Positions 1 to 7,564 are shown, counted from the stretch's first letter. The stretch: 26,365 nucleotides of DNA from Bacteroidota bacterium (GCA_025359355.1 JANYGR010000220.1:1-26365), one strand, 5' to 3'. The notes: generated by a model not told the origin, from the sequence alone. A program made the numbers and translations.

Positions 1-380
1 CTTTTTCAGTTGAGAAAGGTGTATTTAGATCCGAACTGCAAGATACTTCTGTCTTAAAAGATTTCTTGATCACCTTAGCAGGTCCTTTAGCATCATTAAT
101 AACGGGGCTGTTGTATTTTTATATAGCGGTATTTACGCCATTACCGGAGGTTGTTAAAATATCATTTTATATTTTCACGGGTTCTTCTTTTTTAGATTTT
201 TGGTATAACATCAAGCCAGATAAAACAGCTATTGTACTTCACAACAATAAATTAGTTTACAATGATGGTTACATGTTGCAATATCGCTGGGCTCAATTAC
301 GCAATAAACAGCTGCCAGTAGCTGAAGAAGAGCGAACAAATGCGGTTGAGGAGAAAAAGAAAAATCAATCAGCTGATTAA
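1..380 (+). CDS. Partial M50-like (site-2 protease-like) membrane protein, C-terminal part
   Basis: The reading frame is open from base 3, so this is the 3' end of a gene that begins outside the window; a TTG at 66 is not a convincing start. Visible parts are the segment LAGPLASLITGLLYFYI, where a GP-containing membrane helix resembles the second M50 motif. After a further hydrophobic stretch comes a FWYNIKPD segment and then a NDGYMLQYR segment. Spacing and residues recall the N-x-x-P...DG motif that supplies the third zinc ligand in M50 intramembrane proteases. The tail is charged and probably cytoplasmic. The HExxH motif would lie upstream and cannot be seen, so the protease call is inference. 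The next gene starts about 20 bases downstream on the same strand, so the two may be co-transcribed. The alternative is an unrelated polytopic membrane protein. Confidence 0.55.
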   Translation, partial: FSVEKGVFRSELQDTSVLKDFLITLAGPLASLITGLLYFYIAVFTPLPEVVKISFYIFTGSSFLDFWYNIKPDKTAIVLHNNKLVYNDGYMLQYRWAQLRNKQLPVAEEERTNAVEEKKKNQSAD

Positions 381-399
381 ATAGTTTTATATTTAGAGC

Positions 400-661
400 A
401 TGAGAAAGTTTTTCAGAATTGTATTTATTTTTTTGTGGCCTAATAGGGTTATTCATTCTACTGGCTGTTTTAGAAGTCGTATTAAGAGCTATTAGTGATT
501 TATCTATAGACTCTTACAATATAGGCTATTTAGCCGGACAATTAGTTTTCTATGCATTATTTGGTTTCTTATCTTATTGGTTAATCAAAAAAGGCATTCA
601 GTTAACCAAAAAGAAAAAAGTAGAAGTAGGGCATATAGAAAAAATTATGTCTATTAAATAA
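400..661 (+). pseudogene. Small membrane protein with an apparent frameshift at a T7 run
   Basis: The ATG at 400 opens a typical membrane-protein start, MRKFFRIVFIF, but this frame runs into a stop after about 31 codons. The frame one base further on continues from the same place as CGLIGLFILLAVLEVV and stays open to 661. Both segments look coding and they meet at a run of seven T's at 428-434. Removing one T would give a single protein of about 86 residues with two hydrophobic helices and a lysine-rich cytoplasmic tail. So this is either a sequencing error, a real mutation, a slippage-controlled switch, or a shorter gene starting at the TTG at 419. I do not recognise the family. It follows the M50-like gene by about 20 bases. 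Confidence 0.5.
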
Positions 662-768
662 TTAGAGATTCTGTATAGTTTGCCACTATCTCAATGTGCT
701 AAAATCAGGTAACAAATAATCTTACTGTTACAATGCAATATTAAGGCTTCTCTTGATCTTTTTCTGGC
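662..768. other. Intergenic gap, weak hairpin only
   Basis: No gene is visible here. A weak inverted repeat (GTAACA at 709-714, TGTTAC at 726-731, 11-base loop) lacks a T-run, so it is a poor terminator for either flanking gene. The ten-base word TTGCCACTAT at 680-689 recurs at 989-998, on the other side of the small minus-strand ORF. Confidence 0.3.
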
Positions 769-948
769 TCACAGCTGGTCAATATCGTCATACTCAATAT
801 TCTTTTGGTATAAGGCTTTTAAAAGCGCCCTGGCTTCCGCTACATCCTTGCCTTTATAGATACATTGGTTAGCAATAGATTCTAATGCTTCTATTGTTTC
901 CCATTGTGCCTTATCTGCTGATTGTTTATCTTGATCTTTCATGGTCAT
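769..948 (-). CDS. Small hypothetical protein, 59 aa
   Basis: A minus-strand ORF runs from ATG at 948 to TGA at 769-771. It encodes 59 residues that begin MTMKDQDKQSADKAQWE and end NIEYDDIDQL; an in-frame ATG at 942 is an equally possible start. The composition is amphipathic and mostly helical, with a charged hydrophilic start, a single Cys and no signal peptide or membrane segment, suggesting a small soluble cytoplasmic protein. I do not recognise a family. A near-consensus Bacteroidota -7 element (TATCTTTA on the minus strand, 962-969) lies about 14 bases upstream of the start, without a clear -33 partner. It lies downstream of the ribosomal-operon terminator, so it is probably transcribed separately. 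Whether it is translated is uncertain. Confidence 0.5.
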   Translation of the reverse strand: MTMKDQDKQSADKAQWETIEALESIANQCIYKGKDVAEARALLKALYQKNIEYDDIDQL

Positions 949-1057
949 GAATTGCTTAATTTAAAGATACTCAAAAATGAGCTGCGTATTGCCACTATAA
1001 ACCTACAAGTAATGTTAAAGGTAGTGATGTGAGCTATTATGAATTCGCCATAACACT

Positions 1058-1092
1058 AAAAACCCTCAACTATCAGGTAGTTGAGGGTTTTT
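1058..1092 (-). terminator. Intrinsic terminator of the ribosomal operon
   Basis: A perfect 15-bp inverted repeat (1058-1072 and 1078-1092) encloses a 5-base loop. The stem has a GC-rich core (CCCTCAAC/GTTGAGGG) flanked by A-run and T-run, so the minus-strand transcript ends its stem in a U-tract. It lies 20 bases past the rplQ stop. The symmetry means it could also stop transcription arriving from the left. Confidence 0.9.
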
Positions 1093-1112
1093 AATTTTAT
1101 AGAATATGATAA

Positions 1113-1592
1113 TTATTCTGCTCCTTCTGCTTTAGCTTCAGTAGTATCTGCAGCATCAGTAGTTTTTTTAGCACGACCACGACGAGTAGTTTTAGCTTTT
1201 TCAACTGGTGCAGTTTTACCATTAGAATATATTTCGTTGAAATCAACTAATTCAATTAACGCCATTTCAGCAGCATCACCTTGTCTGTTACCAGTTTTGA
1301 TGATACGAGTGTAACCACCGTTTCTTTCAGCAACTTTAGAAGATACTTCTTTAAATAATAAAGCAACAATTTCTTTGCTTTTTAAATAAGAAAATACTGT
1401 TCTGCGGCTATGAGTTGAATCGTCTTTACTTCTAGTAATGATTGGCTCAACATACGTTCTTAACGCTTTAGCTTTAGCTAATGTTGTGAAAATACGCTTG
1501 TGTTCGATTAAAGAACAAGCCATATTACTCATTAATGCTTTACGGTGTGAAGCTGTTCTACCTAAGTTATTTATTTTATCTCCGTGTCTCAT
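1113..1592 (-). CDS. rplQ: 50S ribosomal protein L17
   Basis: bL17 binds 23S rRNA of the large subunit near the exit-tunnel side. The start MRHGDKINNLGRTASHRKAL matches the family's strongly conserved N-terminus, which fixes the start codon. The L17 domain covers roughly residues 1-118. It is followed by a tail of about 40 residues rich in Lys, Ala, Thr and Glu, making the protein 159 residues against about 127 in E. coli. It is the last gene of the operon, downstream of rpoA as in the classical alpha operon, and is followed by the hairpin terminator. The rpoA-rplQ spacer is 77 bases long and carries a palindrome. No Shine-Dalgarno sequence precedes the ATG. Confidence 0.97.
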   Translation of the reverse strand: MRHGDKINNLGRTASHRKALMSNMACSLIEHKRIFTTLAKAKALRTYVEPIITRSKDDSTHSRRTVFSYLKSKEIVALLFKEVSSKVAERNGGYTRIIKTGNRQGDAAEMALIELVDFNEIYSNGKTAPVEKAKTTRRGRAKKTTDAADTTEAKAEGAE

Positions 1593-1602
1593 GATATTTT
1601 TT

Positions 1603-1648
1603 GATTTAAGATTTAAGTCTTAAGATTTAAGTTTAAATCTTAAATCTT
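1603..1648. repeat. AT-rich palindrome and GATTTAA heptad repeats in the rpoA-rplQ spacer
   Basis: Two direct GATTTAA copies (1603-1616), a variant GTCTTAA (1617-1623) and a third GATTTAA (1624-1630) are followed by inverted copies. Within this, 1620-1643 is a perfect palindrome with 11-base arms around GT. It sits inside the operon between two co-transcribed genes, so in RNA it would form an A/U-rich hairpin between the rpoA stop and the rplQ start. Its role is unknown; mRNA processing or partial attenuation are possibilities. Confidence 0.7.
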
Positions 1649-1669
1649 TTCTTTCATCTAATATTTGTA

Positions 1670-2662
1670 TTAATCTTTGTCTAATTTATATTTTACTACA
1701 TTCATTCCAAATTGTAAGCCTTTAGTAGTAACTAGGTCTTCTAGTTCAGTTAAAGATTTCTTACCGAAATTACGGAATTTTAATAGATCGTTTTTATTGA
1801 AAGAAACTAGTTCACCTAAAGTCTCAACATCAGCTGCTTTTAAGCAGTTTAATGCGCGAACTGATAAATCCATATCAACTAATTTAGTTTTCAATAATTG
1901 ACGCATATGTAATGAAGTCTCGTCAAATTCTTCTTCCGATTTTTTCTCTTCCGAATCTAATGTAATTTTCTCATCAGAGAATAACATAAAATGGTAGATC
2001 AAAATTTTAGCAGCTTCTTTCAAAGCTTCTTTTGGATGAATAGACCCGTCAGAAACGATATCAATAATTAATTTTTCGTAATCTGTTTTTTGTTCAACAC
2101 GGTAGTTTTCAATCGTGTATTTTACATTTTTAATTGGCGTATAGATTGAATCTATAAAGATAGTGCCTTGAGGTGCAGAATTCGTTTTATTTTCTTCTGC
2201 AGGAACGTATCCACGGCCTTTATCAACAGTTAATTCAATTTTTAATTTTACCGAAGATTCGCTATTAAAAATAACTAAATCCGGATTTAAAATTTGGAAT
2301 CCATTAGCAAATTTCCCGATATCACCAGCTGTGAATTTATCGCTTCCAGAATAATGGATTACGATTTTTTCTACATCATGATTATCTAATTGTTTTTTGA
2401 AACGAACTTGTTTTAAGTTTAAGATAATTTCAGTAACATCTTCTACAACACCTTTAATTGTTGAGAATTCGTGGTCAACCCCTTCGATTTTCACACTAGT
2501 GATAGCGTGTCCTTCTAAAGACGATAACATAATACGACGTAAAGAGTTACCTATAGTGATACCGAATCCTGGTTCTAACGGACGGAATTCAAATTGTCCT
2601 TCAGTCTCGGTAGAGTTAATCATAACAACCTTGTCTGGTTTTACGAAATTTAATATTGCCAT
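1670..2662 (-). CDS. rpoA: DNA-directed RNA polymerase subunit alpha
   Basis: The alpha subunit dimerises to nucleate core RNA polymerase and contacts upstream promoter DNA and activators. At 330 residues it has the usual length. The N-terminal assembly domain (about 1-235) contains the conserved NSLRRIMLSSLEG segment near residues 39-51. An acidic linker (about 238-252, rich in Glu and Ser) leads to the C-terminal domain. That domain holds the helix-hairpin-helix region SVRALNCLKAADVETLGELV and a FGKKSLTELEDL segment. The Arg and Asn corresponding to E. coli R265 and N268, which touch DNA, are kept. It lies between rpsD and rplQ as in the alpha operon. The spacing to rpsD is 41 bases and no Shine-Dalgarno sequence is visible. 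Confidence 0.98.
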   Translation of the reverse strand: MAILNFVKPDKVVMINSTETEGQFEFRPLEPGFGITIGNSLRRIMLSSLEGHAITSVKIEGVDHEFSTIKGVVEDVTEIILNLKQVRFKKQLDNHDVEKIVIHYSGSDKFTAGDIGKFANGFQILNPDLVIFNSESSVKLKIELTVDKGRGYVPAEENKTNSAPQGTIFIDSIYTPIKNVKYTIENYRVEQKTDYEKLIIDIVSDGSIHPKEALKEAAKILIYHFMLFSDEKITLDSEEKKSEEEFDETSLHMRQLLKTKLVDMDLSVRALNCLKAADVETLGELVSFNKNDLLKFRNFGKKSLTELEDLVTTKGLQFGMNVVKYKLDKD

Positions 2663-2703
2663 TTTACTTATTTATATAGGTTAAAAAAACTATTTACTAA
2701 TTA

Positions 2704-3309
2704 CTATTTAGAGTACAACTCAACGATTAACTGTTCTTTAATGTTTTCAGGAATCTGAGAACGCTCTGGAACAGAAATGAAGTTTCCGCTAAATGTCGAT
2801 TTATCAAAATCTAACCAAGAATACTTGTTTACAGCACCACTTAATGATTCAGTAATTGCTTCTAATGATTGAGATTTCTCACGAACACCAACAACATCAC
2901 CTGGTTTCAATGAATAAGAAGGAATGTTTACAGTACTTCCATTTACATTGATATGAGCGTGAGATACTAATTGACGAGCCGCTCTACGAGAAGGAGCAAT
3001 TCCTAAACGATAAACCACGTTATCTAAACGACATTCGATCAATTGTAATAATACTTCACCAGTAATACCATGAGCACGAGCCGCTTTATCAAACGTTCTA
3101 GCAAATTGTTTTTCTAAAATACCATAAGTATACTTAGCTTTTTGCTTTTCCATTAATTGGATAGCATACTCTGATTTTTTACCTTTTTTCTTAGTATTAC
3201 CGTGTTGCCCAGGAGGGTAGTTCTTTTTTTCTAACGCTTTATCTGGGCCAAAAATTGGCTCTCTGAATTTTCTTGCAATCTTAGATTTAGGACCTGTATA
3301 TCTTGCCAT
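2704..3309 (-). CDS. rpsD: 30S ribosomal protein S4
   Basis: uS4 is a primary 16S rRNA-binding protein that starts assembly of the small-subunit body and lines the mRNA entry site. The protein has 201 residues. The start MARYTGPKSKIARKFRE is typical of the form without the N-terminal zinc-binding cysteines. The S4 RNA-binding domain, including CRLDNVVYRLGIAPSRRAAR and SHAHINVNG, spans about residues 93-155. In E. coli S4 represses the alpha operon by binding its mRNA. Whether that happens here cannot be read from the sequence, and no pseudoknot was identified. It lies between rpsK and rpoA. Confidence 0.98.
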   Translation of the reverse strand: MARYTGPKSKIARKFREPIFGPDKALEKKNYPPGQHGNTKKKGKKSEYAIQLMEKQKAKYTYGILEKQFARTFDKAARAHGITGEVLLQLIECRLDNVVYRLGIAPSRRAARQLVSHAHINVNGSTVNIPSYSLKPGDVVGVREKSQSLEAITESLSGAVNKYSWLDFDKSTFSGNFISVPERSQIPENIKEQLIVELYSK

Positions 3310-3360
3310 TTCTATTGTTTAATTTCTGTTATTATTATATTTATCTTATCAAGCTATTAC

Positions 3361-3771
3361 TTAGCAACGACGACGTTTTGGTGGACGACAACCATTGTGT
3401 GGCATAGGTGTGATATCTACTATTTCAGTAACTTCAATTCCTGAAGTTGCAATTGTTCTGATAGCTGATTCTCTTCCAGCTCCTGGTCCTTTTACATACA
3501 CTTTTACTTTACGTAAACCTAAGTCAGATGCTACTTTAGAGCAATCTGCTGCTGCCAATTGTGCAGCATAAGGCGTGTTTTTCTTAGAACCACGGAAACC
3601 CATTTTACCAGCACTAGCCCAAGAAATTACTTGTCCGCTTGTGTTAGTTAAAGAGATGATTAAGTTATTGAATGTAGCGTTTATGTGAGCCTCTCCAACT
3701 GCCTCTACCTTTACTACTCTTTTCTTAGCGTTAGCTTTTGCTGCTGCTACTGATGATTGTTGTTTAGCCAT
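3361..3771 (-). CDS. rpsK: 30S ribosomal protein S11
   Basis: uS11 sits on the 30S platform near the mRNA exit and the E site. It is 136 residues long, within the family range. It starts with a lysine- and alanine-rich extension, followed by AHINATFNNLIISLTN. The C-terminus has the family signature DITPMPHNGCRPPKRRR, including the Asn-Gly pair known to form isoaspartate in E. coli S11, but ends in Cys where Val is usual. The gene follows rpsM by 25 bases and precedes rpsD, the standard alpha-operon order. Confidence 0.98.
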   Translation of the reverse strand: MAKQQSSVAAAKANAKKRVVKVEAVGEAHINATFNNLIISLTNTSGQVISWASAGKMGFRGSKKNTPYAAQLAAADCSKVASDLGLRKVKVYVKGPGAGRESAIRTIATSGIEVTEIVDITPMPHNGCRPPKRRRC

Positions 3772-3796
3772 TTTAATTAAATGCTTATTTTATTTA

Positions 3797-4174
3797 TTAC
3801 TTAGTAACTTTTTTCTTATTTGCAACTGTCTTACGTTTACCTTTACGGATACGTGCGTTAGTTTTCGTACGTTGACCACGAACTGGCAATCCATTACGGT
3901 GACGAATACCACGGTAAGAACCAATATCAGTTAAACGTTTGATGTTTAAAGCAACTTCTGAACGAAGTCCACCTTCCACTTTAAAAGTGTCGTTAATGAT
4001 TTTACGAATAGCGTTTTGTTCATCGTCATTCCACTCATTTACTTTCTTATTAAAGTCAATGCCAGCTTCTGTTAAAATACGTTGAGCTCTGCTACGTCCA
4101 ATACCAAAAATGTAGGTTAATCCTATTTCTCCTCTTTTATTTTTGGGTAAATCTATACCTGCAATACGTGCCAT
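3797..4174 (-). CDS. rpsM: 30S ribosomal protein S13
   Basis: uS13 is a small-subunit head protein that contacts the P-site tRNA and forms an intersubunit bridge. The 125-residue product has the usual start MARIAGIDLPKNKRGEIGLTY. A helix-two-turn-helix region with GIGRSRAQRILTEAGID follows. The basic tail RGIRHRNGLPVRGQRTKTNA continues into a lysine-rich extension that reaches tRNA in known structures. It follows rpmJ with 41 bases between them; no Shine-Dalgarno sequence is seen before its ATG. Confidence 0.98.
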   Translation of the reverse strand: MARIAGIDLPKNKRGEIGLTYIFGIGRSRAQRILTEAGIDFNKKVNEWNDDEQNAIRKIINDTFKVEGGLRSEVALNIKRLTDIGSYRGIRHRNGLPVRGQRTKTNARIRKGKRKTVANKKKVTK

Positions 4175-4215
4175 TATTTATATACTTGGTTTTAAAAGTT
4201 TGCGAAAATACGCAT

Positions 4216-4332
4216 TTATTTTTGTCTTTGTTTAAATTTCGGATTTTTTTTGTTGATTATATACAACTTTCCTTTGCGGCGAACGATTTTGCAATCTACG
4301 CTTCTTTTTTTGATGGATGCTCTAACTTTCAT
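4216..4332 (-). CDS. rpmJ: 50S ribosomal protein L36 (zinc-free form)
   Basis: This 38-codon ORF runs from ATG at 4332 to TAA at 4216-4218. The product starts MKVRASIKKRSVDCKIVRRK and ends NPKFKQRQK, a clear bL36. The usual zinc ribbon is Cys-x2-Cys...Cys-x4-His. Here the first Cys is Ser, the third is replaced and the His is Phe, leaving only Cys14, so zinc binding is not expected. This matches the known zinc-independent type. bL36 stabilises 23S rRNA near the GTPase-associated region and is often lost or replaced without harm. The gene lies between infA and rpsM, its normal place when present in the spc/alpha region. Confidence 0.95.
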   Translation of the reverse strand: MKVRASIKKRSVDCKIVRRKGKLYIINKKNPKFKQRQK

Positions 4333-4399
4333 TTTTAATTGATTATTTCCGTTTATGTATTCCTGTTAATTATATGCTATAATATCTTTTAATCTAATA

Positions 4400-4618
4400 T
4401 TACTTGTATCGGTAGGTTATTCGTCCTTTTGATAGATCATACGGACTCATTTCTAATTTAACCTTATCCCCAGTTAATATTTTGATGTAATGCATCCTCA
4501 TTTTTCCTGAGATATGAGCTATAACAACGTGACCGTTTTCTAACTCTACTCTGAACATCGCATTACTAAGCGATTCGAGAATAGTTCCATCTAGTTCAAT
4601 ATTTGCTTGTTTCGCCAT
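4400..4618 (-). CDS. infA: Translation initiation factor IF-1
   Basis: IF-1 blocks the ribosomal A site during initiation and helps IF-2 and IF-3. The 72-residue product has exactly the usual length and consists of one S1-type OB fold. Recognisable segments are MAKQANIELDGTILESLSNA, FRVELENGHVVIAHISGKMR and GDKVKLEMSPYDLSKGRITYR, the last containing the hallmark SPYDL motif. The ATG lies only 3 bases after the secY stop, so translation is probably coupled to secY. In many other phyla adk and map sit between secY and infA; both are absent here. Confidence 0.98.
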   Translation of the reverse strand: MAKQANIELDGTILESLSNAMFRVELENGHVVIAHISGKMRMHYIKILTGDKVKLEMSPYDLSKGRITYRYK

Positions 4619-4621
4619 TTA

Positions 4622-5956
4622 TTATGCTTGTTGCATCTCCATTGCGTTAGTACTACGTCCTTTTACTCTTCCTGTTTGCATTAAGCCATCATAATGACGA
4701 TTTAATAAGAATGTCTCTATTTGTTGTAAAGTATCTAAAACAACACCTACTAAGATCAATAAAGAAGTTCCTCCAAAGAAATCAGCAAAAGCACTGTTAA
4801 TTCCTAATTTAATAGCAATTGATGGTAAAATTGCAACAAACGCTAAGAAGATAGAACCCGGTAAAGTAATACGAGACATTACTTGATCAATAAAACTAGC
4901 AGTGTCTTTACCTGGTTTAACACCCGGCACAAAACCACCATTACGTTTCATATCATCAGCTAATTGATTTGGATTAATCATGATAGCTGTGTAAAAATAG
5001 GTAAAAGCAATAATTAATGAAGCAAAAATAAAGTTATACCAAAATCCGTATCTGTCAGAGAACACTCCACCTGTTCCGCCTGAGAAACTAGATACTGCTG
5101 AAGGAATGAACATAATGGCTTGAGCAAAGATGATTGGCATTACACCGGCTGCATTTACTTTTAATGGTAAGTATTGACGAACGCCACCAATTTGTTTGTT
5201 GCCAACAATTTTCTTAGCATACTGAACTGGTATTCGTCTTGTTCCTTGTACTAATAAAATACAACTTACAATTACTAACATTAAGAATACAATCTCTAAT
5301 AAGAACATGATTAAACCACCACCAGCACTTTGCAAACGTGAACCGAATTCAGAAGTGATAGCAAAAGGTAATCGAGAGATAATACCAATCATAATTAATA
5401 AAGAGATACCGTTACCAATACCTTTATCAGTAATTCTTTCGCCTAACCACATAATAAACATAGTACCAGCTACTAAAATGATCGTAGATTGAATACCAAA
5501 CCATGTTGGGTCAATGCCTACAACGCCAGGCTTAGTATAAACTTGTGCTGCTAAATAACCAGGAGCTTGAACTGCTGTTACAGCTACGGTTAAAAAACGA
5601 GTGTATTGGTTAATTTTTTTACGCCCACTCTCCCCTTCTTTCTGTAATTTTTGAAAGTAAGGAACAGCCATACCCAATAATTGGATAATGATAGACGCTG
5701 TAATATAAGGCATAATACCTAAACCAAAAATAGAAGCTCTCGAGAAAGCACCACCGGCAAACGCATTAATTAAAGCAATGATACCGCCATCATTGGCACT
5801 TTCATTAGCTCGTGTTAATACTTCTGTATTAATACCTGGCAATACTACATAAGAACCCAAACGATAGATAAGAATAAGCCCAAGAGTTGTTAAAATTCTT
5901 TGCTTTAATTCTTCTATCTTCCAAATGTTTTGGAGGGTCTCTATAAAACGCTTCAT
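4622..5956 (-). CDS. secY: Protein translocase subunit SecY
   Basis: SecY forms the protein-conducting channel of the inner membrane with SecE and SecG, taking substrates from SecA or the ribosome. The 444-residue product has about ten hydrophobic helices. Family landmarks are RILTTLGLILIYRLGSYVVL in helix 1, the plug-proximal segment with GGAFSRASIFGLGIMPYIT, and helix 5 with GERITDKGIGNGISLLI. The cytoplasmic loop QGTRRIPVQYAKK and the C-terminal loop RHYDGLMQTGRVKGR are also clear. The gene is 7 bases downstream of rplO and 3 bases upstream of infA. Its place in the spc block ties channel supply to ribosome supply. Confidence 0.98.
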   Translation of the reverse strand: MKRFIETLQNIWKIEELKQRILTTLGLILIYRLGSYVVLPGINTEVLTRANESANDGGIIALINAFAGGAFSRASIFGLGIMPYITASIIIQLLGMAVPYFQKLQKEGESGRKKINQYTRFLTVAVTAVQAPGYLAAQVYTKPGVVGIDPTWFGIQSTIILVAGTMFIMWLGERITDKGIGNGISLLIMIGIISRLPFAITSEFGSRLQSAGGGLIMFLLEIVFLMLVIVSCILLVQGTRRIPVQYAKKIVGNKQIGGVRQYLPLKVNAAGVMPIIFAQAIMFIPSAVSSFSGGTGGVFSDRYGFWYNFIFASLIIAFTYFYTAIMINPNQLADDMKRNGGFVPGVKPGKDTASFIDQVMSRITLPGSIFLAFVAILPSIAIKLGINSAFADFFGGTSLLILVGVVLDTLQQIETFLLNRHYDGLMQTGRVKGRSTNAMEMQQA

Positions 5957-5963
5957 ATATATC

Positions 5964-6410
5964 TTAGATTTCTGTTGCTACTCCGCCTTTTGATTCAATT
6001 GCTGCTTTAGCAGTTGCTGTAAATGCGTGAACTAATATGTTAACTTTTGATTTTAATTCTCCTCTACCCATAATTTTAATTAAATCATTTTTAGAAGCTA
6101 CGCCATTAGCGATTAATACTTCTCTTGTGATTTCAGTAATATTTTTAGTATCAACGATTTTTTGGATAATATCTAAATTTACTCCTTTGTGATCAATACG
6201 GTTAATATTTTTGAAACCAAATTTAGGAACACGACGTTGTAATGGCATTTGACCACCTTCAAAACCACGTTTCTTTTTGTTACCAGAACGAGATTGCGCA
6301 CCTTTATGCCCTTGTGTAGCTGTACCACCACCACCAGAACCTTGACCGCGACCTCTTCTAAAATTGTTTTTTACTGAACCTTCTGCAGGTGATAGTGAAT
6401 TTAATTTCAT
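5964..6410 (-). CDS. rplO: 50S ribosomal protein L15
   Basis: uL15 is a late-assembling 23S rRNA-binding protein. The 148-residue product opens with MKLNSLSPAEGSVKNNFRRG and then a long Gly-, Arg- and Ser-rich arm that threads through rRNA. A GFEGGQMPLQRRVPKFGF segment, the family signature, follows. The C-terminal globular part ends with FTATAKAAIESKGG. Its position between rpmD and secY is the standard spc order. Confidence 0.98.
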   Translation of the reverse strand: MKLNSLSPAEGSVKNNFRRGRGQGSGGGGTATQGHKGAQSRSGNKKKRGFEGGQMPLQRRVPKFGFKNINRIDHKGVNLDIIQKIVDTKNITEITREVLIANGVASKNDLIKIMGRGELKSKVNILVHAFTATAKAAIESKGGVATEI

Positions 6411-6429
6411 CTTAAAATACTTTTACTTA

Positions 6430-6609
6430 TTAAATTTTTTCAATTGTCAATAAATGAGCTACGGCATTAATCATACCTTGTACTTGAGGCGTAGCTTCTT
6501 TTACAATACTATGATTTAATTTTTTTAAGCCTAAAGCTTGAACTGTTGCACGTTGTCTTTGGTTTCTTTTAATAAAACTTTTAGTCAACGTTATTTTTAC
6601 TTGTGCCAT
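6430..6609 (-). CDS. rpmD: 50S ribosomal protein L30
   Basis: A 59-codon ORF runs from ATG at 6609 to TAA at 6430-6432. The product begins MAQVKITLTKSFIKRNQRQR, continues with ATVQALGLKKLNHSIV and includes TPQVQGMINAVAHLL. These are the L30 ferredoxin-like fold signatures: a first beta strand, the R-x-x-x-T-x-x-A-L-G-L-x-K motif, and the helix leading to the last strand. Bacterial uL30 is normally about 60 residues. It sits between rpsE and rplO, the expected place, with 12 bases to rpsE. Confidence 0.97.
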   Translation of the reverse strand: MAQVKITLTKSFIKRNQRQRATVQALGLKKLNHSIVKEATPQVQGMINAVAHLLTIEKI

Positions 6610-6621
6610 ATCTGTTTAATA

Positions 6622-7140
6622 TTATCCGTTAAAAACTTTGTCTAATGTAATTCCTCTTTGTCTTGAAATTGCTAATGGATCACGCATTTTAGCTAAAGCA
6701 TCAATTGTTGCTTTTACTACGTTATGCGGATTTGAAGAACCTTTAGATTTCGCTAAAACGTCAGTAATTCCAACGCTTTCTAATACTGCACGCATTGCAC
6801 CACCTGCAATAACTCCAGTACCATGAGCAGCTGGTTTTAAAAACACGCGAGAACCACCAAATTTACCGTTTTCAGAATGAGGCACAGTTCCTTTTAATAC
6901 AGCTACTTTCACTAAGTTTTTCTTAGCGTCATCAATACCTTTAGTAATTGCATCTGTAACTTCATTTGCTTTTCCTAAACCATATCCTACAACACCTTTT
7001 TCATCACCAACTACAACGATAGCAGCGAAACTAAAGTGACGACCACCTTTTGTAACTTTGGTTACACGTTGTATCGCAACTAATTTATCTTTTAGTTCGA
7101 TGTCTGTAGACTTTACTTTTTTTACAACTTCTTTTGACAT
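6622..7140 (-). CDS. rpsE: 30S ribosomal protein S5
   Basis: uS5 lines the mRNA entry channel with S3 and S4 and affects decoding accuracy. The 172-residue product has the N-terminal double-stranded RNA-binding-like domain with KLVAIQRVTKVTKGGRHFSF and AIVVVGDEKGVVGYGLGKA. The C-terminal domain contains HGTGVIAGGAMRAVLESVGI, LAKSKGSSNPHNVVKA and a short tail. The loop with KGGRHF, where spectinomycin-resistance changes occur in other bacteria, looks like wild type. The gene is 25 bases downstream of rplR. Confidence 0.98.
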   Translation of the reverse strand: MSKEVVKKVKSTDIELKDKLVAIQRVTKVTKGGRHFSFAAIVVVGDEKGVVGYGLGKANEVTDAITKGIDDAKKNLVKVAVLKGTVPHSENGKFGGSRVFLKPAAHGTGVIAGGAMRAVLESVGITDVLAKSKGSSNPHNVVKATIDALAKMRDPLAISRQRGITLDKVFNG

Positions 7141-7165
7141 GTTATGTATGTTCTTTTTATACTAA

Positions 7166-7522
7166 TTAAAATTTTAAACCTGCTTCACGAGCGCCTTCTG
7201 CTAGCGATTTGATACGTCCATGGTATAAATACCCGTTTCTATCAAATACTACTGAACTGATTCCAGAACCTGTAGCTTTAGTTGCAATTAATTTTCCTAC
7301 TGCTGTAGCTTGCTCTAATTTAGTAGCTTTTACACCTTTGATCGCTTTATCATCAGAACCTGCAGCTAAAATTGTTTTACCTGTTTTGTCGTCTATTAAT
7401 TGAGCAAATATACCTGAGTTACTTCTAAACACGCTTAAACGTGGTGTTGTAGCAGTTCCGCTTATAGTTTTGCGGATTTTAAATTTAATGCGTTCTCTTC
7501 TTTGTTTTTTATTGAGTGCCAT
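7166..7522 (-). CDS. rplR: 50S ribosomal protein L18
   Basis: uL18 binds 5S rRNA with L5 and anchors it to the central protuberance. The 118-residue product starts with a basic arm (MALNKKQRRERIKFKIRKTI). The family core follows: PRLSVFRSNSGIFAQLIDD, GKTILAAGSDD and GKLIATKATGSGISSVVFDR. It ends with GRIKSLAEGAREAGLKF, the strongly conserved C-terminus. It follows rplF by 42 bases. Confidence 0.98.
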   Translation of the reverse strand: MALNKKQRRERIKFKIRKTISGTATTPRLSVFRSNSGIFAQLIDDKTGKTILAAGSDDKAIKGVKATKLEQATAVGKLIATKATGSGISSVVFDRNGYLYHGRIKSLAEGAREAGLKF

Positions 7523-7564
7523 CTTTCTAGTTTTTTGAAGATGATTAATACTAATTGAATTATG

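Noticed and set aside
229..456. Minus-strand frame opposite the M50-like gene
   Set aside because: It is antisense to two better-supported plus-strand genes and has no coding character.
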